This document shows positions 43,383-51,814 of a stretch of 64,000 nt of DNA, one piece after another. Numbering within the stretch: position 1 is the first letter of the stretch; the number at the start of each line of letters is the position of its first letter. This DNA comes from JBCDBD01 sp039184335. GTDB lineage: Bacteria > Bacteroidota > Bacteroidia > Flavobacteriales > Flavobacteriaceae. The stretch is from assembly GCA_039184335.1 (NCBI GenBank), contig JBCDBD010000010.1:14362-78361 (forward strand), given 5' to 3'. The notes under the pieces were generated by a model that saw only the letters and a program-made list of their open reading frames with translations, was not told the DNA's origin and did not search any database. A program made the translations under genes and the position numbers.

Positions 43383-45506
43383 TTAAAATTGAATATTTAA
43401 TCGTCCGAACAATTGCCGACCTGGATTGACCCGTATAGTATTGTCAACCGAGGAAAATGGGCTGGTACCCTCAAAATCAAAAAGGTTGTTGGCCCCCAGC
43501 TGCAATTGGTAATAGTTGAAAAAAGTCTTTCCTAAAGAAAGATTGACCAAGGCATAACCATCGATAAAAGAATTGTCAAAATCATCCAAGAAGCCATTGC
43601 CATTCAAATCGGTAAGACCAAACCTGCTGCGATAGACCACCCGCAGATTGGCATTTGCCTTCCATTCGGGTACCTCATAAAATGCCTTGAAGTTCAATAG
43701 GTGTCGCGAACGGTTTTCCAGGCCAAAATATTCGTCACGGCCAATTCGGATGGTTTCTTGGGTATTGGGATCTCGGGCAAAGGCCCCATTTTCTTCCAAA
43801 TCATCTTCCCGGTCCTTGTCGAAGGCGTAAAGCAATTGGTACCCTGCAGAAAGATCAAGGTGTTCAAGTACTCGGTATTGTAGGTCCACTTCTAGACCCT
43901 GGGTGTACACCCGTTCCCTATTGATATAGCCAAATACATTGGCGCCATTTCTTTTGGTAGCCAGTATTCGGGTATCGATTAGGTCGGTGAAATCATTTCT
44001 GTAGAAGTTGATATCACCCCTGAGCCTTCCTTTTTTGTAGCCAAACCCAAAGTTGTAGCCAATGGAACTTTCTGCATCCAACGATTCCCCCAGTTCAGAG
44101 AACGGTACGGGGAGGATGAGGTTTCCGTCGACATCGGTAATGAGCTCATCGTTGTCGATCAGCCTTTGCATTCCCTGTACCTCGACTTCCTTTCCAAAAA
44201 CGGAATACCCTCCACCCAATGCATTGGTAAAATCCAGGTAAAGCTGTCTAAAGTCTGGGGCCTTGAATCCGCTGCCAACAGATCCCTTTATGGCCAAATG
44301 GGGGGTGAGTTCGTATCGGGCAGATATTTTTGGACTCAACTGTGAATTGTACTCGCTATGGTTGTCAAACCTCGCCCCAACAATGACGTTGAGCTTTTTT
44401 ATGGGCTTAAAATCATATTGTGCAAAAACGTATTGCGAATCAAACTCAACCAGGTCGGCGAAAAGGGAGCGATCCAAACTTTCAAAGTTATAACCGCCCC
44501 CTAAGGTCAGGATGTTGCTATCGGTAAAGGCATGGTGAAAACGCACTTCTGGACGGTATAATTTCTGGTCAAAGTCGTTGTCCAATAAAATTTCATTATC
44601 AATAGGGTCTACCGTTTGTTCATCGGTCACGTAATTGGTATAATAAAATTCATATTCGAATCGGGACTTATCAGCGATTTGATGGTCTAGCCGTAGTTGT
44701 ACATTTCCGTCCCGTTCTTCGCTGGTGCCTGAGGGGATGTCAAAATCTTGTCGAAAATAACGACCAGAAGCAAAGATTTGCCAAGTGTCCGACGTATCAA
44801 AATAGAGTCGGCCGTTAAAGGTGTAGTTGGAATAGGGATTGATGGTCTGCTCTTCAGTATCGGGAGTCAAATCGTAGCCATCGGTGCTCAATCGATCCAA
44901 AAAGACCGAGTAGCTCCATTTTCCTTTGCGTTGGCCAAGGCTTATCGTTGAGTTTTGGTTGTTAAAGCTGCCCGAGCGATGGGCTACTTGTCCGCTGATG
45001 TTTTCTGTTTTTGGTTTTTCGGTGATAATGTTGATTACCCCGCCCAGAGCTTCAGAACCAAAAAGTGCCGAAGAGGGCCCTTTGACCACCTCCACTTGTT
45101 TGATATTGCCTACGGCAAAACGACTGAGGTCTAAATTGCCTGAACTTCGACCCACAATCGGAACCCCATCGATCAACACCAACACGTAATCTGAAGCGAT
45201 ACCTTGAATCTGTACACCTTCGCCACCCCCTATGGTCACATCGGGTGTGATCACGATTCCAGTCTGTTCGTTCAATATTTCGTTCAAGCGGGTCACTCCC
45301 GTTCGTTGGAGCTGTTTTTTCGGAATCAGGGTGACCGGTAAGGGTAGGGATGATAGCTGCCGAACCGTACGGGTTGCCGTTACGACCACCTCATCAAGGT
45401 CTTGCTGCGCAATACTATCAATAGGTTGCCCTTCGTTTTGTGCAAATAACGCGTTTAATTGAACCAAGAATATTGGAATTGATATGCCAATTTTATTTAG
45501 ATTCAT
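43383..45506 (-). CDS. TonB-dependent receptor, HmuR-like
   Basis: 707 residues from the ATG at 45506; the ATG at 45527 would overlap the promoter. Signal peptide, TonB box region DEVVVTATRTVRQLSSLPLPV, plug (about 60-165: GEGVQIQGIASDYVLVLIDGVPIVGR; VEVVKGPSSALFGSEALGGVINI), 22-strand barrel with C-terminal RLNIQF. Paired with HmuY, so haem is the likely cargo. Confidence 0.93.
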   Translation of the reverse strand: MNLNKIGISIPIFLVQLNALFAQNEGQPIDSIAQQDLDEVVVTATRTVRQLSSLPLPVTLIPKKQLQRTGVTRLNEILNEQTGIVITPDVTIGGGEGVQIQGIASDYVLVLIDGVPIVGRSSGNLDLSRFAVGNIKQVEVVKGPSSALFGSEALGGVINIITEKPKTENISGQVAHRSGSFNNQNSTISLGQRKGKWSYSVFLDRLSTDGYDLTPDTEEQTINPYSNYTFNGRLYFDTSDTWQIFASGRYFRQDFDIPSGTSEERDGNVQLRLDHQIADKSRFEYEFYYTNYVTDEQTVDPIDNEILLDNDFDQKLYRPEVRFHHAFTDSNILTLGGGYNFESLDRSLFADLVEFDSQYVFAQYDFKPIKKLNVIVGARFDNHSEYNSQLSPKISARYELTPHLAIKGSVGSGFKAPDFRQLYLDFTNALGGGYSVFGKEVEVQGMQRLIDNDELITDVDGNLILPVPFSELGESLDAESSIGYNFGFGYKKGRLRGDINFYRNDFTDLIDTRILATKRNGANVFGYINRERVYTQGLEVDLQYRVLEHLDLSAGYQLLYAFDKDREDDLEENGAFARDPNTQETIRIGRDEYFGLENRSRHLLNFKAFYEVPEWKANANLRVVYRSRFGLTDLNGNGFLDDFDNSFIDGYALVNLSLGKTFFNYYQLQLGANNLFDFEGTSPFSSVDNTIRVNPGRQLFGRLNIQF

Positions 45507-45524
45507 TCCGAATAATGATGTTGA

Positions 45525-45532
45525 CAAATATA
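45525..45532 (-). promoter_or_regulatory. -7 element of the haem receptor operon
   Basis: TATATTTG on the minus strand fits TAnnTTTG and lies 18 nt before the ATG at 45506. It covers the alternative ATG at 45527, favouring the shorter protein. Confidence 0.5.
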
Positions 45533-45566
45533 ACCTCTTATTTTTAATCGTTCTAAATAAAATTAA

Positions 45567-45574
45567 TATTTTTG
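45567..45574 (+). promoter_or_regulatory. -7 element of the DUF6607 operon
   Basis: TATTTTTG fits TAnnTTTG and ends 37 nt before the ATG at 45612. It is back to back with the receptor promoter within 50 bp, so one regulator could control both. Confidence 0.4.
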
Positions 45575-45611
45575 TAGCTTGAATCCAGAAATCCTAAATA
45601 ATGAAATCCAT

Positions 45612-46538
45612 ATGAAACAGATACTGTTCTTCGCCCTTGGCACACTGTTTTTAACAACAGCGAGTATTGCCCAAAAAAAGAAAGCACTCGATTTACAGGC
45701 CATTAAGAATATGTGTGGTTGTTACGAGATCACCTTTAAGTATACCGAAACCTTTGCACCGGAGATCGACTATGAAAAAAAACTGGACTATACCGCTGCC
45801 GCCCTTGAACTTGCGCTGCCCATTATAGATGAAAAAGACAAAATTTCGATCCAACACCTACTGGTCGTCAATGATACCATGGTTATCAAGCACTGGCGGC
45901 AAGACTGGGAGTATGAGAACCAAAAAGTTTTCCATTATGACAGGGACAATAATTGGGTGTTCGAGACATTGCCCAAAAACGAGGTAAAGGGGCAGTGGAC
46001 CCAAAAAGTGTTTCAGGTTGACGACAGTCCCAGATATTCTGGTTCTGCCACCTGGGTACATTATGACGGAAAGCATTATTGGGAAAACAAATCAGATTCC
46101 CCACTTCCACGTAGGGAATATACCAAGCGAAAAGATTACAATGTCATGATACGGGGCAACCGTCATGAGATTACCGATTTTGGATGGGTGCACGAACAGG
46201 ACAATGATAAGATCATTCGTGCTGATGGTCAAGATGATGTTCTTTTGGCACAGGAAAAGGGAATGAACACCTATACCAAGGTTGCCGATGAAAAATGTCA
46301 GGTTGCAAAGGATTGGTGGAACAAGCACAGCAATTTCTGGGCTACGGTACGTGCTTCTTGGAATAACGTTTATGATAGGGAAGGAGACCTGACCCTATTA
46401 AGATCTGTGGATCAAAAGCCCTTATTCATGCATTTTTATCCTCTGGAAAAGGCAAACGCCAATGTCTCCCAAATCAAGGAACTGATTGGCAGGTTTGTCG
46501 TTGATACTGAAACTGAACAAAGTGCTGATGGCAAATAA
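45612..46538 (+). CDS. DUF6607 family secreted protein
   Basis: 308 residues from the ATG at 45612 (a TTG at 45579 is possible). Signal peptide (MKQILFFALGTLFLTTASIAQ), then a DUF6607-type sequence: NMCGCYEITFKYTETF, QDWEYENQKVFHYDRDNNW, RGNRHEITDFGWVHEQDNDKI. Family function unknown. First gene of an operon divergent from the HmuY/R operon and overlapping the FMN-binding gene by 11 nt. Confidence 0.85.
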   Translation: MKQILFFALGTLFLTTASIAQKKKALDLQAIKNMCGCYEITFKYTETFAPEIDYEKKLDYTAAALELALPIIDEKDKISIQHLLVVNDTMVIKHWRQDWEYENQKVFHYDRDNNWVFETLPKNEVKGQWTQKVFQVDDSPRYSGSATWVHYDGKHYWENKSDSPLPRREYTKRKDYNVMIRGNRHEITDFGWVHEQDNDKIIRADGQDDVLLAQEKGMNTYTKVADEKCQVAKDWWNKHSNFWATVRASWNNVYDREGDLTLLRSVDQKPLFMHFYPLEKANANVSQIKELIGRFVVDTETEQSADGK

Positions 46539-47082
46539 GGTCAAGTTCCACAACTCGATTTTACTCTTTTGTGGGGTCTTTCTAATTTTGGCATTCTCCG
46601 ATGCCAAAATTTCACCTCGATTGCAACAAAAACTTAACGCTGCCGTACAGGGTACTTTTGAGGTAGAGGCATTCACCTTGCAGGCCATTGCGGTAGCGGA
46701 GACCTTCAACGACCAAACCTTGGCGCAATTTGGGTCAGAGAACATGTTCAAAGTACTTCAAAATGACCAACTGCTGGGGTATGCCTATTTGGGGCAAGCC
46801 CCCAGTATGAAGAATATTTTCGATTATGTGGTCTTGTTCCATCCAAATTTGACCATCAAAAAATCGAAGGTACTGATCTATCGCGAAGATTACGGACGAC
46901 AAATTGGAAGCCAACGATGGTTGAAACAATTTATTGGAAAGAAGTGGGGTGATCCCTTGGTCTATGGAGAAGATATTGATGCCATTTCTGGGGCGACAAT
47001 TTCGGCCAAGTCAATGACCAAGGCCATCAATGATGTACTAACCAGCATGAAAGTGCTACAAAAAAACGGATTGTTGAAATGA
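46528..47082 (+). CDS. FMN-binding domain protein (covalent flavin acceptor)
   Basis: 184 residues from the ATG at 46528. N-terminal TM/signal anchor (about 9-24) and an FMN-binding domain ending in DAISGATISAKSMT, where Thr157 of SGAT is the expected site of FMN attachment by ApbE. Such extracytoplasmic flavoproteins carry electrons across or outside the membrane. No ApbE gene is in the window. Its stop overlaps the next start (ATGA). Confidence 0.9.
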   Translation: MANKVKFHNSILLFCGVFLILAFSDAKISPRLQQKLNAAVQGTFEVEAFTLQAIAVAETFNDQTLAQFGSENMFKVLQNDQLLGYAYLGQAPSMKNIFDYVVLFHPNLTIKKSKVLIYREDYGRQIGSQRWLKQFIGKKWGDPLVYGEDIDAISGATISAKSMTKAINDVLTSMKVLQKNGLLK

Positions 47083-47435
47083 ACCCTATGGAAAATATCC
47101 ACCCGTTGTACCACAATCCGTTCGGAGTGGCCTTTCAGTGGAAAAGGTGTACGGCAAAGGAAGTAAGCAAGGTACAATTGGTATTTCGTGATACGGGCCT
47201 CTTGTTTTCGCATGATGAACTGTCCCAGTTTTTGATACAGATCAACGGCACCCTAAAAGAGGTCAAGCTGTGCAGCAATTGTGCTGAAGATGGGCAATGT
47301 CGTGCCATTATTTTAGAGACACCCTTAAAACAGCTCAGCTTTGCAATAAGCCTAAAGGAGTTGAAGGCACTCAGTGAACTGGTTGAGGGTGCGCTCTTTC
47401 AATTGGGATTGAATAAAATGTTACGACAGCTATAG
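47079..47435 (+). CDS. Small Cys-containing protein in the flavoprotein operon
   Basis: 118 residues; no signal or TM. It has a CxxC followed by a third Cys (KLCSNCAEDGQCRAI), which could bind metal or a cluster. Overlaps the FMN-binding gene by 4 nt. Unknown function. Confidence 0.75.
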   Translation: MNPMENIHPLYHNPFGVAFQWKRCTAKEVSKVQLVFRDTGLLFSHDELSQFLIQINGTLKEVKLCSNCAEDGQCRAIILETPLKQLSFAISLKELKALSELVEGALFQLGLNKMLRQL

Positions 47436-47480
47436 GTGTAGCACCAAAAGCCTTTTCATTTTATTTCATAAATTCGGTTC

Positions 47481-47975
47481 ATGCAGCTGAAATCAAGGAT
47501 TCTTACTTTTTCCAAGGATATAAAGGTATTGGTGGGCACCTATCTTTTGGTTACCAGTATTGGGTTCTTATCGGCGCTTCAGTTTGTAAACGTGACCACT
47601 GCGGGCACTCCACAAGGGATACAGGAAAATTATCTCGGTAATGAAGACGATCTGGAAGCTGAAGAATTGAAGTTTACCAAAAGTGAGAGACAGATTTTGA
47701 ATATTGTACATGCACATATGCTTTCATTGGGCATGCTTTTTTTGATTTTGGCATTTTTGGTCGCACTCACCCCTATAGATGGTTTTGCACGTAGGTTCTT
47801 GTTGTTTGAACCGCTTCTTTCGGTCTTTTTTACCTTTTCAGGCATCTATTTGCTTACAAAGGGCATTGTCTGGATGAAGTACATTATCTTGATTTCAGGT
47901 GTTTTCATGACCTTTTCTTATGTAGTTTCCGTTGTGCTTGTTTTGTATTGGCTTTTTAAAAAAAAGTCCAACTGA
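47481..47975 (+). CDS. Four-helix integral membrane protein
   Basis: 164 residues with four TM helices (about 15-36, 73-94, 106-124, 129-158). A conserved-looking HAHMLSLGMLF at helix 2 offers two His residues that could bind haem or metal. 45 nt after the previous gene, last of the operon. No family recognised. Confidence 0.75.
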   Translation: MQLKSRILTFSKDIKVLVGTYLLVTSIGFLSALQFVNVTTAGTPQGIQENYLGNEDDLEAEELKFTKSERQILNIVHAHMLSLGMLFLILAFLVALTPIDGFARRFLLFEPLLSVFFTFSGIYLLTKGIVWMKYIILISGVFMTFSYVVSVVLVLYWLFKKKSN

Positions 47976-47993
47976 TTTTGGGCGATACTTTTT

Positions 47994-48812
47994 TCAATTT
48001 GTGATTTTTTCATTGTAGTTAGGGGAAAGCTTGCCATCGATCCAACGCAGTTCCCGGGTTTCAGAAGATGATACGATCCAGTTTGAATCTTCGTCATAGA
48101 CCTCACCCTTCTCTTTTTTGTAAAGGATTTTCTTAGGAATGCCCCCTTCATCGTTGGGAAAAATAAACTTTTCAGCGTACCAGTATAGGCCAGAATCAGA
48201 TGCTTCGGTCAGTTGGGCTACCTTGAGAAGTTCATCGTTTTGGACAAAGAAATAGATGCCCCCGCCGTTTGAACCACAGGCTTCGGCATAATAATCGATG
48301 AACAAGATGCCGTCAAGTCCGTTCAAGCCCTTATCGTCATAGGTTTCAATACCAAAGGTCGTGTTCGCAAGCGCAACTTGGTATTCAGAATACAAACCAT
48401 TGGCTACTTTTCGAATGTTCAAAAATATATGTTCCCCTTCTTTGGCATAGGCAAAAAAGTAGTTTTCCCCATTCAAGGTTTTTCGTTCCAGAGCGAGTAA
48501 CCCACCTATGATATACCCAGTCATGTCATCATACCTGACCTTGTAAAACGGGGAGTCAAAACCTTGGTAGGGCCAAGAAGCAGCCGTTATCTCCAGAATC
48601 TCTACCCATTCGCCTATTTTTAGTAATTGCAGCACTGTAGAATCTGTATTTGGCGCTGTTCGCAGTTTGACATCATTGCCAAACACATATACTTTTTCAC
48701 CGGGTTGATAACCACAGTTTTCCCAAAGGCAGTGATAGGTGGTTTCCTGTGCATTGATCGATGGTAGGGTCAGCAACATGATAAGATAGGTAACGAGAGG
48801 ACTGATTTTCAT
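47994..48812 (-). CDS. Secreted bacterial SH3-domain protein
   Basis: 272 residues: signal peptide (ending NAQ), then an SH3-like domain (about 38-110; GNDVKLRTAPNTDSTVLQLLKIGEWVEI; FYKVRYDDMTGYIIGG). The C-terminal half has no known domain (FFVQNDELLKVAQLTEASDSG). Convergent with the membrane protein before it. Role unknown, perhaps envelope binding. Confidence 0.78.
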   Translation of the reverse strand: MKISPLVTYLIMLLTLPSINAQETTYHCLWENCGYQPGEKVYVFGNDVKLRTAPNTDSTVLQLLKIGEWVEILEITAASWPYQGFDSPFYKVRYDDMTGYIIGGLLALERKTLNGENYFFAYAKEGEHIFLNIRKVANGLYSEYQVALANTTFGIETYDDKGLNGLDGILFIDYYAEACGSNGGGIYFFVQNDELLKVAQLTEASDSGLYWYAEKFIFPNDEGGIPKKILYKKEKGEVYDEDSNWIVSSSETRELRWIDGKLSPNYNEKITN

Positions 48813-49027
48813 GATCTTATTTTTAAAACTAAACTTACATAATACGCTATATGGTATATACGCCTTGAATCGTGCTATCGGTTTTCAACAGGTTTTGTAC
48901 AGAAAAATCGCTCGACTTAACACAAACCCAAGACAAGCTGTTCAAGCTTAATTTTCAGGTAATGTTTCCCTAACCTAAAAGGTGCTTGGGTTTGGTAGTT
49001 TTAAGGTCAAGCCTGAGAACACTTAAA

Positions 49028-50770
49028 ATGGAAAGAAAGACACAGACTAGGAGAGCCTTCCTGGCCAAATCTATTTTGGCATCAGGGGGCGTTATTTTAA
49101 CCTCACAATTGGCCGCTTGCGAAAAATTGGATGATTTTTTAGGAGATGATGGGCCTGAAGATCAAATACCCCGGTTTTTACATGGGGTGGGCAGTTTTGA
49201 TCCAACTGCCAACGCCGTCATTATTTGGACACGATTTACCCCTACTACCGATGAGGTAAGCAGTTTTATCAATATCTATTGGCAGGTCGCTACAGATGCA
49301 AGTTTCAACAATGTAGTGAAAGAAGGAATGCAGTATGCCACAGCCGCGAATGACTTTACCATAGTGCAGGATGTTACCGGACTTGATGCCAATGGCAAAT
49401 ATTATTATCGTTTTATACAACAAGATTTGGGCTTGACCTCAATGGTGGGCGAAACGATTACCTTACCATCATCAGGTGATGCAATGGATAGTTTAAAACT
49501 GGCCGTATGTTCGTGCAGCAATTACCCGGCGGGTCTCTTTAATGTGTATGATGCAATTGCAAACAGTGATGCCGATGCGGTCATACACCTTGGGGATTAC
49601 ATTTACGAATATGAAGTGGGCGGTTACGGTACCAATGAAAATATATCGGTATTGAGTAGGGAGCATGATCCAACCACTGAAATTTTGAGTCTTGAAGATT
49701 ATCGTTTGCGATACCGTCAATACCGAACAGATGAAGGCTTACAATTGGCCCATCAAAAAAAACCGTTTTTTGTGGTCTGGGATGACCATGAGATCACTAA
49801 TGATGCTTATAAGGACGGAGCGGAGAACCATGACGATTCAGAAGGGGATTACCAAGAGCGCTTGCAACGTGCGATTCGGGTACATGGCGAGTACTTGCCG
49901 GTTAGAACAGATAATGGTGCCATCATTTACCGAAACTTTGAATTCGGAAACTTGGTCAACTTGGTGATGTTGGATACGCGGATCATCGGTCGCGACAAGC
50001 AATTGAGTTTTACCGATTTCTTCTTAGCAGATGGTAGTTTTGATACAGCTTCGTTTACAGCGGCACTGATAGATCCCAACCGTAGCCTGATGGGGCAGGA
50101 GCAATTGGCATGGACAGCGGGTACTGTAGGCGGAAGCACTGCCAAATGGCAAGTGTTGTGCCAGCAGGTATTGATGGGCAAAATGCTCGTTCCAGCTGAC
50201 CTATTGACCTTAATAGGGGCTTTGGCAGCTGGTGATACCTCTGCAGAGACCTTTCAACTTTTTCAAACGGTACTTACTGAATTGACCACTTTAAAGGCAA
50301 GGGCGCTCGCGGGTGACCCCACCTTGACCGATGAAGAATTGGCGCGATTGGCCGATGTTGTTCCATATAATCTCGATGCGTGGGACGGATATTTCACCGA
50401 GCGGGAGCAGCTTTTTGGTATTTTGAACGGAAAGAATACCGTGGTCTTGGCTGGAGATACCCACAACGCATGGAACAATGACCTTGTCGATATCAATGGA
50501 ACAAAAATAGGTGAAGAATTTGCTTGTGCCAGTGTAACATCACCTGGATTTGAAGGGCTGTTCGGTGGTGATGCAGCTGCCATAGCCGGATTTGAACAGG
50601 CCATTACCTTGCTCATTGACGGCTTAAAATATTTTGATGCCTCACGCCGCGGATACGTGCTCGTCGAATTTACCGCAGGTGCTGCGACAGCTTCCTATCG
50701 TTTTATAGACACTATAGCTTTGAGTGCTTATATTGAAACTGAAGGGCCCAGTAGTATATATGCGGTTTGA
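49028..50770 (+). CDS. PhoD-family alkaline phosphatase lipoprotein
   Basis: 580 residues from the ATG at 49028. Twin-arginine signal (TRRAFLAKS) with lipobox LAAC (Cys31) and the linker LDDFLGDD. PhoD-like N-terminal domain and metallophosphoesterase core: AVCSCSNYPAGLFNVYDAI, IHLGDYIYEY, FFVVWDDHEITNDAYKDG, MLDTRIIGRDKQ, VVLAGDTHNAWNNDL. Cleaves phosphate esters outside the cell, with Ca and Fe in the known enzyme. A terminator follows. Confidence 0.95.
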   Translation: MERKTQTRRAFLAKSILASGGVILTSQLAACEKLDDFLGDDGPEDQIPRFLHGVGSFDPTANAVIIWTRFTPTTDEVSSFINIYWQVATDASFNNVVKEGMQYATAANDFTIVQDVTGLDANGKYYYRFIQQDLGLTSMVGETITLPSSGDAMDSLKLAVCSCSNYPAGLFNVYDAIANSDADAVIHLGDYIYEYEVGGYGTNENISVLSREHDPTTEILSLEDYRLRYRQYRTDEGLQLAHQKKPFFVVWDDHEITNDAYKDGAENHDDSEGDYQERLQRAIRVHGEYLPVRTDNGAIIYRNFEFGNLVNLVMLDTRIIGRDKQLSFTDFFLADGSFDTASFTAALIDPNRSLMGQEQLAWTAGTVGGSTAKWQVLCQQVLMGKMLVPADLLTLIGALAAGDTSAETFQLFQTVLTELTTLKARALAGDPTLTDEELARLADVVPYNLDAWDGYFTEREQLFGILNGKNTVVLAGDTHNAWNNDLVDINGTKIGEEFACASVTSPGFEGLFGGDAAAIAGFEQAITLLIDGLKYFDASRRGYVLVEFTAGAATASYRFIDTIALSAYIETEGPSSIYAV

Positions 50771-50828
50771 TGTTTTTGCACAGTGCCCCAGGCCAAGATT
50801 TTTGAAGCTGTTTATATGAAAAATAAAA

Positions 50829-50856
50829 GCCCCTGGCTTTCACACCAGGGGCCTTT
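50829..50856. terminator. Bidirectional hairpin terminator
   Basis: GCCCCTGG (50829-50836) pairs with CCAGGGGC (50845-50852); A-rich before, T-rich after. Between the convergent phoD and Spy-like genes. Confidence 0.8.
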
Positions 50857-50875
50857 CCAAAATCAACAAAAAACA

Positions 50876-51322
50876 TCATCCTCTTCTTTCTGCCTCCTTC
50901 ATTTTCTTTTTGCCGTGCAAGTGTTTTTGATGATTCAACTTTTTCCACATTTGGTACTGCGTCTTGGTCAAGATTTCCCTCATTTTTGATTGCTGCACGA
51001 TCATTCGGTCTAAATGGTCGTTTTCGAATTCAAATCGTTCTTGGGCAGTCGGTTTTCTTCGTTTTCCATCTTCCATCCTGGCTTCCCGTTCTGCTATTTT
51101 GGCCTTTCGAAATTCCGCATTGGCCCTATTGATTTCCATGACTTGTTGCTGTTGCCGTTCTGTCAGATCCAGGGCCAAGGTCATTTTTTTGGTCTCAAGG
51201 GTGGCCAGTTGCTCCACGGTCAAATCTTTGACAAATGCCATGCGGTCCCCACGATGTTGTTGTCGTTGTGCATTTGTGGCCAATCCTGTCAGTAAGATGA
51301 GTGTAATTAAAACGTTCTTCAT
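50876..51322 (-). CDS. Spy/DUF4890-like periplasmic protein
   Basis: 148 residues: signal peptide ending NAQ, then a highly charged helical body (LTVEQLATLETKKMTLALDLTERQQQQVMEINR; ILTKTQYQMWKKLN), with LTxxQ-like motifs of the Spy/CpxP class. Likely envelope stress chaperone or metal sensor; inferred from composition. Confidence 0.82.
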   Translation of the reverse strand: MKNVLITLILLTGLATNAQRQQHRGDRMAFVKDLTVEQLATLETKKMTLALDLTERQQQQVMEINRANAEFRKAKIAEREARMEDGKRRKPTAQERFEFENDHLDRMIVQQSKMREILTKTQYQMWKKLNHQKHLHGKKKMKEAERRG

Positions 51323-51449
51323 GATTTAAATTTTTATGATGTACTTCTAAGACAGTTTTTGGCACTGTAGGTTTAAACACAAAGAAAAGTTTGTGAAGCA
51401 CTTAACATTTGTGATTTCACAGGCATACGTTCAACGGGTATCGAAGGGA

Positions 51450-51635
51450 CTACTCTTGCAGCTCTGATACTTCAGCGACCAATTTGTCAGCATCATCTTC
51501 CAATTGGTTGTCTGATAGTTCAGGAGTTGTGATAATCTCATTTTCGAAATCATTTTCTTGTATGGTGCCATCGTAGATAAAGGCGGCAATCACAAAACAA
51601 GAAAGATAGATAAGACTTTTGGTTTTGTAGGTCAT
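51450..51635 (-). CDS. Small acidic protein with N-terminal membrane segment
   Basis: 61 residues: hydrophobic segment (about 7-20) followed by an acidic tail (ENDFENEIITTPELSDNQLEDDAD). Coding composition fits; no family recognised. 115 nt before the Spy-like gene start, same strand. Confidence 0.55.
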   Translation of the reverse strand: MTYKTKSLIYLSCFVIAAFIYDGTIQENDFENEIITTPELSDNQLEDDADKLVAEVSELQE

Positions 51636-51814
51636 GATTTTTAGGATTTGGGATTACTAAAGTATTGAAACCTTATCGAAATACCCATCATATGTTGTGA
51701 AATGGCATTTTTTGCATGTCACTACGACGAAATACGAGGTATATCGGACTAAAAACCAAGTTTATGCAAAAAATAGCAATTTCCAAAGAAAAATCCTACA
51801 AGATCGATGTGTGG

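Noticed and set aside
42546..43400. 284-codon open frame on the plus strand opposite the TIG-HmuY gene
   Set aside because: It is antisense to a clear lipoprotein gene with signal and domains. The openness comes from the duplicated Val/Thr-rich TIG codons, and the translation is low-complexity Val/Ser/Pro.
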